Assembly (NCBI RefSeq): GCF_026314945.1 | Contig: NZ_CP111121.1 | Location: 1,736,001-1,800,000, forward strand | DNA: 64,000 bases | Reading direction: 5' to 3' | Source of the DNA: Chryseobacterium fluminis | GTDB lineage: Bacteria > Bacteroidota > Bacteroidia > Flavobacteriales > Weeksellaceae | Shown: one piece after another, positions 35,845 through 45,229 of the stretch | How the letters are laid out: the number at the start of each line of letters is the position of its first letter | How positions within the stretch are numbered: the stretch's first letter is position 1 | Notes under the pieces: generated by a model | What the model was told of the DNA's origin: nothing | Database searches by the model: none | The model's input: only the letters and a program-made list of their open reading frames with translations | Made by a program: the position numbers and the translations under genes

Positions 35845-36927
35845 ATGGGGACAGCTTATCTGATTTTAACCGGATTGTTACTGATTTTAACGATACTTCC
35901 AAAAATTCAAAATCCTCACTGGATATTTCGTGTTCCTGAGTTTGGTAAAATACAGATTGCTTATTTTATCATTTTCACTTTCCTGTTCGGATTTTTCACG
36001 GGGAATCCAAAAGGCTTCTGGTATTGTCAGGCACTTTTAATCATTATGCTTATCCATCATGGGATCATCCTTATCCGGTACACGCCTCTTTACCGCATCA
36101 GGAAACATAGCCGGGGAGCCCGGTCGTCTGAAAAGCTGAGTTTTATCTCTGCCAATGTTTATCAGTTTAATAAAGAATACCAACGTTTTATCAATCTCAT
36201 AGAAAAGTACCGTCCCGAAATTTTTATTACGATGGAGAGTAATGCAGATTGGGAAAAAGCATTGGTTCCGCTGGAGGAAAAATATCCTTACCAGCATAAA
36301 GTCACCCTTGAAAATACATATGGAATGCACTTTTATTCCACCATTGAAATACAAAGCTCAAAAACGCATTTTTTCGTTGCGGATGATATTCCTACTATTG
36401 AAGCCCATCTGAAGACCGGGGACGGCTTTAAATTCGTATTTTTCGCTGTGCATCCCCCACCTCCCAGTCCCACTGAAGAGGAAACCTCCAAAGAAAGGGA
36501 TGGTGATCTCCTGAGTACGGCAAAACGGATACGCAAAATCGAAGACCCGGTACTTGTTGCGGGAGATTTCAATAATGTCGCATGGTCGAAATCTTCCATT
36601 CTGTTCAGAAAAACCAGCCATCTGATAGATCCCCGGATCGGACGTTCTTTTGTTTCTACTTTTCATGCAAAATACAAACTGCTGAGATTCCCGATTGATC
36701 TGATGTTCCACAGTGAAGAAATATTTATTGAAGATCTTAAAACACTGGAAAATTTCGGATCCGATCATCTCCCTGTTTATTGTGAGTTTTTTATAGATCA
36801 TCAGAATGAAGAGCAGGAAGAGAGAATCGATCACGCCACCGATGAGGAAAAAGCGGAAGCTGAAGAGATGATCCGCGAGGGTAAAAAAGAAGACGGAGAC
36901 CGCGATGCAGTGGTGACAGAGGATTGA
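35845..36927 (+). CDS. Endonuclease/exonuclease/phosphatase-family membrane protein
   Basis: A 360-residue protein. Two to three transmembrane helices occupy residues 1-80, followed by a DNase I-like domain: SFISANVYQFNKEYQRF, PEIFITMESNADWEK (catalytic Glu), VLVAGDFNNVAWSKSS (GDFN motif) and NFGSDHLPVYCEF (SDH motif) near residue 310. The C-terminal 40 residues are very acidic and lysine-rich. Members hydrolyse nucleic acids, phospholipids or sugar phosphates; the membrane anchor favours a periplasmic phosphoesterase. Confidence 0.88.
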   Translation: MGTAYLILTGLLLILTILPKIQNPHWIFRVPEFGKIQIAYFIIFTFLFGFFTGNPKGFWYCQALLIIMLIHHGIILIRYTPLYRIRKHSRGARSSEKLSFISANVYQFNKEYQRFINLIEKYRPEIFITMESNADWEKALVPLEEKYPYQHKVTLENTYGMHFYSTIEIQSSKTHFFVADDIPTIEAHLKTGDGFKFVFFAVHPPPPSPTEEETSKERDGDLLSTAKRIRKIEDPVLVAGDFNNVAWSKSSILFRKTSHLIDPRIGRSFVSTFHAKYKLLRFPIDLMFHSEEIFIEDLKTLENFGSDHLPVYCEFFIDHQNEEQEERIDHATDEEKAEAEEMIREGKKEDGDRDAVVTED

Positions 36928-37343
36928 GAATTTTAGCTTTGTTAAGAAAAATTGCAGTTATCCTGTCATTACCCGGTAAGCAACAATCTCGACTTTTTTT
37001 ATTGCAGTTATGGTATCAATAAAATTTTTAAGTTCAAAAGCAAGCAATTACCATCCTGAATTCGATCCTCTCATCAAAATGGCAGGAAGAAAAAATCAGA
37101 AGAATTTAAAGAAAAAGAACTGAAAAGCTCAGGTCGAAGCACCAAAACAAAAACTGTTGTATCGGTGTAATTTCATCCGAATTGGATATGTTCAAAAGTA
37201 GAGTTTTTTGGAAAGGTCATTTTCTAATTGTTCGTTGATACAATCTTTTAAAGATTATATTATTGAAATTTCATTGATAAGAATATTTATTCAACTAATG
37301 GATAGACTACCTATATAGTCAACAACCAAAAAAGATCAGTTGT
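36928..37343. other. Intergenic spacer, possibly holding decayed coding sequence
   Basis: No complete gene. A short open stretch near 37050-37123 (YHPEFDPLIKMAGRKNQKNL) ends in lysine codons and looks like the tail of a lost gene, but I cannot assign it. Confidence 0.4.
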
Positions 37344-38198
37344 TTACTCATCATTTTCTAATTCTATCGGGTTTTCGTATTTTTTATTTTCTTCTTTTTC
37401 TTTTTGTCGTTGCCTTATAGTTTCCTGCCCTTGTATAATAGTAGTTCCGTAACTTGCGAGTACGCCAGCGGTATTTGCATCAGCACTTTTAATTGCCTGT
37501 TTTAATTTTTGCGGTGTCGTTTCTATGGCTTCTGTATATCTGCTCTTTTTAATGGTAATTAATTTATCATTTAATTTAGATGCAGATATAGATTTTACTA
37601 ATTCAAAATCATACTCTTCTTTATCATCTGTTATTTTGACAATTAGTCCTGGTAAGCCACTAAATTTATATGGACCATAGGGCAACGGAATTTCAGGAGA
37701 ATACCATGCGATCCAGTTTCGACCTTTAAAATTAACCTCTGCTTTCTTACAAGTAATTGTATTGATTATTTTTGTTTCATCTATAAGTTTCCAATTTTTT
37801 ATTACGGGTTCTTTATACGTAAGTAATGACATTGAAACAGACTCAAAAAACTGAACATTTTCATTTGATTGTATAATTGTATAATAGAACTGGGTTTTTG
37901 GTATATTCATTCCTTTTGTACTTAAAAGAATCCCACCATGATCCAATTTCTTGTGTTGGACTGTCTGGAATGTAGAATCTCTCTTAATTGATTGTCTACT
38001 TGCAAAAAATGCACGTTTATCACTTACCTGTAACGAAAAAAATTCTTCATGTTTATAATCACAAGTTAATGTACTCAATTTGGCTTTTAATAAATAGGTA
38101 AATTCACCACGCAAAGTATCATTTTTATGTAATTGAGAAAAAAATAAGACATTAAAAAATAAGACTATTAATTGAAATAATTTTTTTAAGTAATACAT
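37344..38198 (-). CDS. GLPGLI-family secreted protein
   Basis: A 284-residue protein with a signal peptide (residues 1-22) and the signature GLPGLI at residues 181-186, preceded by the family pattern TKIINTITCKKAEVNFKGRNWIAWYSPEIPLPYGPYKF. The C-terminus is charged and ends NPIELENDE. The function of GLPGLI proteins is unknown. The start is 78 nt downstream of a bacteriocin-like peptide gene on the same strand, so they may be co-expressed. Unlike the copy at 20.7 kb it is intact. Confidence 0.88.
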   Translation of the reverse strand: MYYLKKLFQLIVLFFNVLFFSQLHKNDTLRGEFTYLLKAKLSTLTCDYKHEEFFSLQVSDKRAFFASRQSIKRDSTFQTVQHKKLDHGGILLSTKGMNIPKTQFYYTIIQSNENVQFFESVSMSLLTYKEPVIKNWKLIDETKIINTITCKKAEVNFKGRNWIAWYSPEIPLPYGPYKFSGLPGLIVKITDDKEEYDFELVKSISASKLNDKLITIKKSRYTEAIETTPQKLKQAIKSADANTAGVLASYGTTIIQGQETIRQRQKEKEENKKYENPIELENDE

Positions 38199-38276
38199 AG
38201 AACTATTTTTGATTGCAAAAAAAATGCACTTATAACTTTATCGGGTCATAAGTGCAAATAATTAATATGATGAAAA

Positions 38277-38447
38277 TTAATTACAGTAATTTTTTTCAAG
38301 TTCAGCAAGCCACTGATTTGCTTGTGCAGGAGTCCAATCCTGAGTTGTGGTAGCAGTCTGACCACAAAATTCTGCGATCCAAACTTGTCTGCCCCCTCCT
38401 TTTACAGTTTTAAGGTCCTTACGAGATAATTTTTTCAGTTTTTTCAT
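38277..38447 (-). CDS. Double-glycine bacteriocin-like peptide precursor
   Basis: A 56-residue peptide. The N-terminus MKKLKKLSRKDLKTVKGGG is a double-glycine leader of the kind seen in bacteriocin-like small proteins of Chryseobacterium (LSxxxLKxVxGG). The remainder, about 37 residues with two Cys (28 and 55) and three Trp, would be the mature peptide, possibly with one disulfide. It is upstream of the GLPGLI gene. Such leaders are normally cut by C39 peptidase transporters, but none is encoded in the window. An antibacterial role is not shown. Confidence 0.8.
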   Translation of the reverse strand: MKKLKKLSRKDLKTVKGGGRQVWIAEFCGQTATTTQDWTPAQANQWLAELEKNYCN

Positions 38448-38599
38448 AATTGTGAAAATTTAAGATGAAGCTATAAATATATACAATTAATTCATGTCTG
38501 AGAGATATTTTTTATTATGTTAAGTATCTCATTTAGTGTGGAAACCCGTAAGTTATATTTGAATATAGATGGCTAAATTGTTTTTATGACGTAAATAAA

Positions 38600-38622
38600 A
38601 AAGCATTCTTAACGAATGCTTT
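38600..38622 (-). terminator. mvaD terminator
   Basis: Stem AAAGCATTC (38600-38608) and GAATGCTTT (38614-38622), with a T-run on the minus strand; about 100 nt past the mvaD stop. Confidence 0.75.
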
Positions 38623-38721
38623 AGGTATTTTTTGTACAGGTCAAATAATTAATATCAGTCCAAAATTTCAAAACCAAAAGTTGTTTAATTATTTAGTATA
38701 TTATTATTATCATATTTTATC

Positions 38722-39780
38722 TTAAAACCTCATCACATCTTTTACTACTCCATTATTTTGAGTATGTTGCAGTAATTCTTCCTGAATAAAAGATTGAACC
38801 GTTTCCTCGGAGCCGTTATTAGGGAATAAAAGATGAACATTTGCTCCTGCATCCAGTGTAAAGAATAACGGCAAACCGGTTTCTTTTCTGAAATCCCAGA
38901 TTTTATTAATGACTTCCAGCGTTCCTGTCTTCATCAAGATAAAAGCAGGATCACTCATCATCATCATGGCGTGAAGGGTAAGCGCTTCATGTTCCACCAA
39001 TTGTATGAAGGCCTGCAGATCGCCATTTTTGAGTATTCTGATCATCGGTTCAAAATTATCCCTTGCTTCCTGAAACCTTCTTTCAGCATACGGATTTGTT
39101 TTCATCAGCCCATGACCTACCGTTGACGAAACACTTTTTTCTCCTTCATGGATCAGTAAAACCCAGTCATTAAAATCCCTGAAAATTTCGTGAACCTCAT
39201 CATCAGGATATTTTACGGCAAATAAATCTGAGCTTTCCCTTACCTGGGACTGTCCCCAAACTGCTAAACCGCTGTAAATACTTCTGCATGCACTTCCGCT
39301 TCCTAACCTTGCTAAAAAAGAGGCTTTTTTTAATGACTCTTCGTCTGATGTTATTCCCGAAAAAGAGGCATCAAGGCTCATCAGACATTTGGCAATAGCG
39401 CCGAAGCCGGAAGCTGAACTTGCAATTCCAGAACTGTGCGGAAATGTATTTTCAGTATTGATGATATATTTCCCCTGCAAAATCCACGGAAGGTACTGTT
39501 CGATATTATTAAAATATTTTTCTATTTTCGCAGCAAATTTCTGCTCTTCTTTCCCTGATAAAAATGTCTGAACAGAAAATGGTTCATGGGCTATAAATTC
39601 CATCGCAGTCATGGTTTTACAATGACTCAGGGTATAACTGATGCTTGGATTGGCCGGAATCTGGTTATCGTATTTTCCCCAATACTTGATCAAAGCAATA
39701 TTGGACGGGCAGCTTTCTGAAACCGTTTTTGAATTGATATTGAAATCTTCCTGTCCTAGAAATTCTTGTGTTGTCATCAT
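38722..39780 (-). CDS. mvaD: Diphosphomevalonate decarboxylase
   Basis: A 352-residue GHMP-family enzyme making isopentenyl diphosphate from mevalonate diphosphate; Flavobacteriia use the mevalonate pathway. Motifs: CPSNIALIKYWGKYDNQIPANPSISYTLS near the N-terminus, NTFPHSSGIASSASGFGAIAKCL (ATP-binding loop) around residue 110, GSGSACRSIYSGLAVW and the late FFTLDAGANVHLLFP. The start may be the first or second Met. A distal terminator separates it from the bacteriocin-like peptide gene. Confidence 0.95.
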   Translation of the reverse strand: MMTTQEFLGQEDFNINSKTVSESCPSNIALIKYWGKYDNQIPANPSISYTLSHCKTMTAMEFIAHEPFSVQTFLSGKEEQKFAAKIEKYFNNIEQYLPWILQGKYIINTENTFPHSSGIASSASGFGAIAKCLMSLDASFSGITSDEESLKKASFLARLGSGSACRSIYSGLAVWGQSQVRESSDLFAVKYPDDEVHEIFRDFNDWVLLIHEGEKSVSSTVGHGLMKTNPYAERRFQEARDNFEPMIRILKNGDLQAFIQLVEHEALTLHAMMMMSDPAFILMKTGTLEVINKIWDFRKETGLPLFFTLDAGANVHLLFPNNGSEETVQSFIQEELLQHTQNNGVVKDVMRF

Positions 39781-39919
39781 TTTTTACTGTTCATATATCA
39801 TCCTGAATGCTGACCGGAATCTGCCGGTCATGGTTCATTGGACGGAATTTAAGAATCTTACTTTAAATTTACCCTAAAGATACTACATAATTTATTACCG
39901 GATCGCCAGCGAATAACGG

Positions 39920-41689
39920 TTAATACATTTTCTCGATAAGATCTGCATATTTTTTCAGCACCACATTCCTTTTCACTTTCAGCGTAGGCGTGATTTCTCC
40001 TGTATTGATGTCAAATTCAGCAGGCATTAAAGTAAATTTTTTCACTTTTTCGAAGTCTGATAAATCATGCTGCAGTTCTTTAATCTTATCTTTATAAAAA
40101 TCGTGCACCGTCTGATTTTTCACCAGCTCTGCCCAATTGGTAAATGGGATATTATTTCTTTTAATGAAATCTTCAAGGAACTCAAAATTAGGAACGATTA
40201 ATGCTGAAACGAACTGCCTGCCTTCCGCAATCAGGACAATTTGCTGAATAAAGTTATTATTTGTAAGAAGATTTTCAATCTGCTGTGGTGCGATGTATTT
40301 TCCGTTGGAAGTTTTCATCAGGTCTTTCAGCCGGTCTGTGATGATCAGGTTTCCTTTTTCATCGATCTTTCCGGCATCTCCTGTTTTAAACCAGCCGTCT
40401 TCAGTGAAGACTTTCTGAGTTTCTTCGGGCCTGCCGTAATAGCCTTTCATAATTCCGTTTCCTTTTGCCTGGATCTCATCGCTTTCTCCGATCCGGAGTT
40501 CCACTCCCGGCAAGGGTTTTCCGCTTGTTGCATGCTCAAAATGAGTTAACGGAAAAAGTGTGAGTGTAGCTGTGGTTTCAGTTAAGCCATATCCTACCGT
40601 TACATGTATTCCCACCGATTCAAAGAACCTTGTCACTTCCGGAGACAAGGAAGCGCCTCCACAGGGAAGAAACCAAAGTCTTCCGCCCATTCTTTGTTTA
40701 ATTTTACTGAAAACCAGCGCATCAGCAATAGATTCTTTGATCTTTAGACCTAAAGGAACCGGTTGTTCATTTCTCCTTAATTCTGCAGTCTGCCAGCCTG
40801 TTGCCACAGCCCAGTCGAATATTTTTTTCTTTAGGGATGAGCCTTCCTCAGCCTTTTCCAGAACTCCGGCGTAGACTTTCTGAAAAAACCGCGGCACAGC
40901 ACACATGGTCGTAGGCTTTACCTCTTCCAGGGCTTTTGATATATTTTTCGGATCTTCGAGAAAATAAACTCTTGCTCCGCCATACAGGCAGAGTAAGCTC
41001 CAGCTTCTTTCAAAAACATGGCTTAAAGGCAGAAATGCCAGTGACAGCTCTTCTTCAAAATTTTTAAATTTGAAAAATTCAAAATGAGCATCGAAAGCTC
41101 TGATAAAGTTCCCGTGAGTCAGCATAACGCCTTTAGGGGTACCCGTTGTTCCTGAGGTATAGATGAGTGTAGCCACGTCATCGTATTCTTTTTTACAGAT
41201 TTCAAATGTCGCCGCTGCTTTTGCAATAAAATCTTCCAGATAAAAGCTGTTAAACTCTTTCTTGATCCAGACTGCTTTTTTTGAAACGATAATCAGCTCA
41301 AGACTGCTGTTATCTTTCTGCAACATTTCCAGACAGGCATCGTACTGTGCCTGATTCCCTACTAAGATGGCTTTGGTCTGAGAATCATTGATAATATATT
41401 CTGCCTGTTCTGCATTATTGGTCGAGTAAACCGGAACAGTAACCGCTCCCACAGACATGGCTGCCATATCAAAAATCATCCATTCGGAAGAGTTATCCGA
41501 ATATATGGCGACATGGTCATTTTCCTTAATCCCGGCCTCTTTCAGTGCATTGGCTGTTTTAAAAACAATATCACCGAATTTTTTCCAGCTGATTTCTTTC
41601 CAGCCTTCTTCTTTCTTTTTAAAGCCTATTGCAGATTTTACAGGATGTTTTTCTATATTCTTATTAATAATTGCCTCTGCAAGGTTCAT
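39920..41689 (-). CDS. Long-chain fatty acid--CoA ligase (AMP-forming)
   Basis: A 589-residue ANL-superfamily enzyme that activates a fatty acid as acyl-AMP and then acyl-CoA. Motifs: LIYTSGTTGTPKGVMLTHGN at about 175-194, YGLTETTATLTLFP, GWFKTGDAGKIDEKGNLIITDRLKDLMKTSNGKYI and the C-terminal ITPTLKVKRNVVLKKY with the catalytic Lys. It overlaps the upstream epimerase gene by 4 nt (ATGA), so the two are coupled; a lipid or polar-lipid role for both is plausible. Confidence 0.94.
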   Translation of the reverse strand: MNLAEAIINKNIEKHPVKSAIGFKKKEEGWKEISWKKFGDIVFKTANALKEAGIKENDHVAIYSDNSSEWMIFDMAAMSVGAVTVPVYSTNNAEQAEYIINDSQTKAILVGNQAQYDACLEMLQKDNSSLELIIVSKKAVWIKKEFNSFYLEDFIAKAAATFEICKKEYDDVATLIYTSGTTGTPKGVMLTHGNFIRAFDAHFEFFKFKNFEEELSLAFLPLSHVFERSWSLLCLYGGARVYFLEDPKNISKALEEVKPTTMCAVPRFFQKVYAGVLEKAEEGSSLKKKIFDWAVATGWQTAELRRNEQPVPLGLKIKESIADALVFSKIKQRMGGRLWFLPCGGASLSPEVTRFFESVGIHVTVGYGLTETTATLTLFPLTHFEHATSGKPLPGVELRIGESDEIQAKGNGIMKGYYGRPEETQKVFTEDGWFKTGDAGKIDEKGNLIITDRLKDLMKTSNGKYIAPQQIENLLTNNNFIQQIVLIAEGRQFVSALIVPNFEFLEDFIKRNNIPFTNWAELVKNQTVHDFYKDKIKELQHDLSDFEKVKKFTLMPAEFDINTGEITPTLKVKRNVVLKKYADLIEKMY

Positions 41690-42702
41690 TTCTTCAGCTT
41701 TTTGTCGTTAATATAATTTTTAAGATGAAAATCAATGCTTTCCGCAACAGGAATAAACTGATAATCGATTCTGTCCCTGATTTTTTTATTGGAAACAATA
41801 TTAAGGGATGAAATAGCGTCTATATTGGATTTTGTAATCATCCTCAGGGGCGGGATCAGCCATCCGAGAAGGATATTAGCCCATCTTCCTGCATTTAACA
41901 GAGATTTTGTGAGCACTTTTGCTTCTTTCAATCCCAGTTTCGGCCTGATCTGCCGGGCGAGCTCTGTATATTTTTCATTTTCTGAAATGATGATAAAACG
42001 CTCTCCGAAGATATTTCTTTCCATGAGTTCTATAGAGACTCCGGCAACATCTCTCACATCTGCATAGCTCGTTCCTCCGGAAAATGTAAATCCTGTTTTT
42101 TCAAAAGTCGGAAAAATTTCCCCGCTGCTCCGGCCCCAGTTTCCGCTTCCGATGATCATTCCCGGATTTACGATTATGGTATTCAGGCCTTCTGCAGAGG
42201 CTCTCCAGACTTCCATTTCGGAAAGGTGTTTAGAAACAGCGTAGGCTGAATGCTCGTCTTTCGGATTAAAATCGGAGCTTTCATCCAGTTCTCCGTTTTC
42301 ATTAAAGAGATCTAACACTGCGATGCTGCTTACGTGAAGAAATTTCTGAACCCCGGATCCTTCGCAGGCGAATAATAAATTTTCGGTACCTTTTATATTG
42401 GTATGGTATATTTCCTGATCGTCTTTGGGATTGAAGCCTACTTTTGCTGCACAGTGATATACTTCATCCACTCCCCTGAGCGCATCCTGCAAAGAATGAA
42501 TATCATCAAAATCTACATCCACCCAATCAATTTTATTAAAAAATTCATCCGGATTTTCCGTATAAAATCTATAGGAATGTTTTACATCATTGATATTGCT
42601 GGCAGGTCTCTTGGCTGCACGTACGTTTTTGCCCTTCTTAAGAAGTTCCAAAACAATGACTCTGCCTAAAATTCCGGTGGCACCCGTTACAAAAACCATC
42701 AA
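41686..42702 (-). CDS. NAD-dependent epimerase/dehydratase (extended SDR)
   Basis: A 338-residue Rossmann protein. VTGATGILGRVIVLELLKKG at the N-terminus binds NAD(P); the catalytic Tyr-x3-Lys is in HSAYAVSKHLSEME near residue 155, and VYHCAAKVGF and NPGMIIGSGNWGR are typical of the extended family (dihydroflavonol reductase-like). It is translationally coupled to the acyl-CoA ligase through an ATGA overlap. Substrate unknown. Confidence 0.92.
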   Translation of the reverse strand: MMVFVTGATGILGRVIVLELLKKGKNVRAAKRPASNINDVKHSYRFYTENPDEFFNKIDWVDVDFDDIHSLQDALRGVDEVYHCAAKVGFNPKDDQEIYHTNIKGTENLLFACEGSGVQKFLHVSSIAVLDLFNENGELDESSDFNPKDEHSAYAVSKHLSEMEVWRASAEGLNTIIVNPGMIIGSGNWGRSSGEIFPTFEKTGFTFSGGTSYADVRDVAGVSIELMERNIFGERFIIISENEKYTELARQIRPKLGLKEAKVLTKSLLNAGRWANILLGWLIPPLRMITKSNIDAISSLNIVSNKKIRDRIDYQFIPVAESIDFHLKNYINDKKLKK

Positions 42703-42902
42703 ATTATATTTCTGCTTGATTAATGACTAAATATGATATTCATCCCGGAAATTTCTCATTTTTCATAAAAAAAATGATCCGAAAACGTCATCTGCAAATT
42801 TGCGATTTTTAAAGGAGAATCTCATCCTAAATTTTATTAAATTCCTTTTATCAGGGATAATATAAATTTCGGCTGAAGCCATCAGACTCCGGAGATATAA
42901 AA

Positions 42903-42920
42903 AGCGGGCTAACGCCCGCT
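42903..42920 (-). terminator. Terminator of the graspetide operon
   Basis: Stem AGCGGGC/GCCCGCT with loop TAAC; on the minus strand a T-rich tail follows. It lies 40 nt past the stop of the second ATP-grasp gene. Confidence 0.82.
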
Positions 42921-42959
42921 CCATTGTTATCATTGTTCTGTAATATCAGGCACCACAAG

Positions 42960-43964
42960 TTATACCAGAATCATATTATTTCTTCTTGGTGCTTTATCAC
43001 AAAGAACATCGGCTATACTTTTTGAAATAAGGTTTCCTTCCGTCAGATTGTCCAGCCAGAAAAACTCACCTGCAGCATTAATTTCTATAAAAAAATACTC
43101 ATCTTCCGGCGATACGATAATATCCAAAGCTCCGTAGTCCACGTTATAAACATCTAAAAGCTCCAGCACTTTTTCTTCAATATCTTTGGGAAGTTCGGCA
43201 GGCAGCCACTTATCAATGAGATTAACACCGTCTTTCCGCCAGTCTACCTTGGCATCTTCAAACTGTTGGGAATCGATTTCAAAAGCATAAACGTCGCGCC
43301 CCACTACCGTTACCCGAAGTTCTCTTTTCTTCTGAATCATTTTCTGAAACTGCATCGGACAGTATAAAAGCGAATCTATCTCTTCTAATTTATCCTCTTT
43401 AACGACATTGGTAAATACGACACTTTCTACACCGTCTTCATAAATGGCAAATCCGGTCTGCATCTTGGCCACGACATTCTGATGCTTAATGATAAACTGT
43501 CTGGCATGATCCGGATTATTAGTCAGGCAGGTTTCCGGAACTTTAAATCCTATTTTATCGGCAATTTTCAGCTGTTCTTCTTTACTGTCCAGTCTTCTGT
43601 AAATACTCGGCTTACCTAAGGAATATACATCAACAGATTCTAAAAAACCGAAAAGGGTATTTCTGATCTCTCCCATAGCTGCACCGTAAAACTTAGAGTC
43701 GAGCTCTTCCTTCAGACCATTGCCGATATTGTAGGCTCTTCTGTACCACACTGCCGAGATATCGTCCAGGCGGTGTTTTTTATCAGCAGTCTCAAGAACA
43801 CTGATCCACCGGCCATCTTCGAAAACTGTTGACAGCTTATTCTGCAAAGGATAGAGATCCACATCGAAACGGATGACCTCACAGTTATTTTTCTCAATAT
43901 ATTCTGTTACTTTTTCGATCGAAAAGTTATCTCCCGTATGGGTAATAATTAAAATTTTGTTCAT
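42960..43964 (-). CDS. Graspetide ATP-grasp ligase 2 (MvdC/MvdD-type)
   Basis: A 334-residue ATP-grasp ligase of the microviridin type, which joins Thr/Ser or Lys side chains to Asp/Glu side chains of a precursor peptide. Visible: ILIITHTGDNFSIEKV, FDVDLYP, SAVWYRRAYN, MQTGFAIYEDGVESVVFTN, CPMQFQKMIQKKRELRVTVVG and YGALDIIVSPEDEYFFIEINAAGEFFWL, with the acidic Mg/ATP residues in FFIEIN. It lies 3 nt after ligase 1. Whether it makes ester or amide bonds cannot be decided by eye. Confidence 0.93.
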   Translation of the reverse strand: MNKILIITHTGDNFSIEKVTEYIEKNNCEVIRFDVDLYPLQNKLSTVFEDGRWISVLETADKKHRLDDISAVWYRRAYNIGNGLKEELDSKFYGAAMGEIRNTLFGFLESVDVYSLGKPSIYRRLDSKEEQLKIADKIGFKVPETCLTNNPDHARQFIIKHQNVVAKMQTGFAIYEDGVESVVFTNVVKEDKLEEIDSLLYCPMQFQKMIQKKRELRVTVVGRDVYAFEIDSQQFEDAKVDWRKDGVNLIDKWLPAELPKDIEEKVLELLDVYNVDYGALDIIVSPEDEYFFIEINAAGEFFWLDNLTEGNLISKSIADVLCDKAPRRNNMILV

Positions 43965-43967
43965 TGG

Positions 43968-44915
43968 TTATTGTAATCTTGTTATTAGAAAATCAGCTAT
44001 TTTTTGTGCTATCGGAAAGTTAAGATCTTTCTGCAGCATTCCCCATTCTCCCTGTGGGTTGACTTCCAGGAAGTGATAATTTCCGTCCCTGCCCTTTATC
44101 ATATCAATAGCTCCCAGATAAAGTCCCATCTCATTCATCATTGAAGTAAGATTTCGTTGAATGTCTTCAGGCAGCTCATAGGCCGACCAGAAGAAGCTTT
44201 CGTGTCCCACCCTCCAGTCTGCATTTTCGCTGTTGTTGATTTTACCGGTAAAAAACTCACCATCCACATAAACGATCCTGAGCTCATATTCTTTTTCGAT
44301 ATACGGTTGAAAAATCATGGGACAGTAGACAATATCAGCAAGGTGCTCCAGGTTATCCTGATCTATGATCGTCGTGGAAAGAAAGTTTTCCCCATTCATA
44401 GATTTTTTAATGGCTCCGTGCAGTTTTGCCACTGCTTTTCCATGGCAATATTCTTGGAAAAAAGCTTTTATTTTCTCTTCATCATTGGAAAAGAGGGTTT
44501 TTGGAGTATGAAGATGATGTTTCGTTGCTATTCTGAGCTGAAACATTTTATTTCCGTCGATTTTTGCTTCCTTTCCGAAGGGGTTGATCCATGGTAGATC
44601 TTCCAGGATGGTAAAAAGATTGTAACGCAGGCTTCCGTATTCTTTCAGGAATATTTTTTCATAATCTTCGTCCAGTTCCCCGGGAACTTCAATCCCCCAT
44701 GATTTCCTGTGCCAGACGGCTTTAATATCTCTTGAATTGATGACTGTTCCGGATTCATCCGTAAGTTCAAATGAATCTTCACCGACACTTATTTTCTGAA
44801 GATGGTTCAGATGATCGGAATTGAGTCTGAAATAAGGAATATTTTTTGAGGTAAGATATTCAAAAAACAGGTCGATATTGTAAAAATCGTTGGAATGAGT
44901 AATACAGAGAATCAT
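43968..44915 (-). CDS. Graspetide ATP-grasp ligase 1 (MvdC/MvdD-type)
   Basis: A 315-residue ATP-grasp ligase related to but clearly different from ligase 2. Visible: ILCITHSNDFYNIDLFFEYL, AVWHRKSWGIEVP, VAKLHGAIKKS (ATP-binding Lys), YCPMIFQPYIEKEYELRIVYVDG and YLGAIDMIKGRDGNYHFLEVNPQGEWGML. It is the first enzyme gene after the three precursors, 91 nt behind the last one, with a terminator hairpin in that gap. In microviridin pathways one such ligase forms omega-esters and the other omega-amides; having two ligases fits a core with both Thr/Ser and Lys donors. Confidence 0.93.
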   Translation of the reverse strand: MILCITHSNDFYNIDLFFEYLTSKNIPYFRLNSDHLNHLQKISVGEDSFELTDESGTVINSRDIKAVWHRKSWGIEVPGELDEDYEKIFLKEYGSLRYNLFTILEDLPWINPFGKEAKIDGNKMFQLRIATKHHLHTPKTLFSNDEEKIKAFFQEYCHGKAVAKLHGAIKKSMNGENFLSTTIIDQDNLEHLADIVYCPMIFQPYIEKEYELRIVYVDGEFFTGKINNSENADWRVGHESFFWSAYELPEDIQRNLTSMMNEMGLYLGAIDMIKGRDGNYHFLEVNPQGEWGMLQKDLNFPIAQKIADFLITRLQ

Positions 44916-44933
44916 TGGTTATATTTTATTAAA

Positions 44934-44962
44934 AAAGGAAACTTAAATGCTAAGTTTCCTTT
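44934..44962 (-). terminator. Intra-operon terminator between precursors and ligases
   Basis: Stem AAAGGAAACTTA (44934-44945) with TAAGTTTCCTTT (44951-44962), loop 5 nt, followed on the minus strand by a T6 run. It lies 19 nt before the first ligase start, so it would lower enzyme expression relative to the precursors. Confidence 0.82.
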
Positions 44963-45006
44963 CAATATGAATTTGTTAATATGTTCATTGATATAAACAA
45001 GTCATC

Positions 45007-45201
45007 TTACACAGACTGAACGTCATCGTCTCCATCAGACGGATATTTTTGGGTCTGCGCCATGTCATACTGAGGTTTTGTAACTACATCTCTTTCAGGG
45101 ATTGTAATATCTGTCCCTCCTTTTACTTTTTGAGGTTCTTTTAATTGTTTTTCAAGAAACGAAGCAAAAAACGGCTGTTTTTTTGAAGTCTTATTTTTCA
45201 T
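45007..45201 (-). CDS. Graspetide precursor C (two T-x4-D modules plus core)
   Basis: A 64-residue precursor. The leader has PFFASFLEKQ (10-19), the conserved ligase-binding helix of microviridin-type leaders, and a KVKGG site at 25-29. The core part has T33-x4-D38 and T41-x4-D46, then TQKYPSDGDDD (50-60). By analogy with microviridins, T50-D56 and S55-D58 would be ester rings and K52-D59 an amide ring. It is the shortest of the three precursors, with two modules missing. Confidence 0.92.
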   Translation of the reverse strand: MKNKTSKKQPFFASFLEKQLKEPQKVKGGTDITIPERDVVTKPQYDMAQTQKYPSDGDDDVQSV

Positions 45202-45229
45202 ATGAATACTATTTTTATGATAAGTTAGT

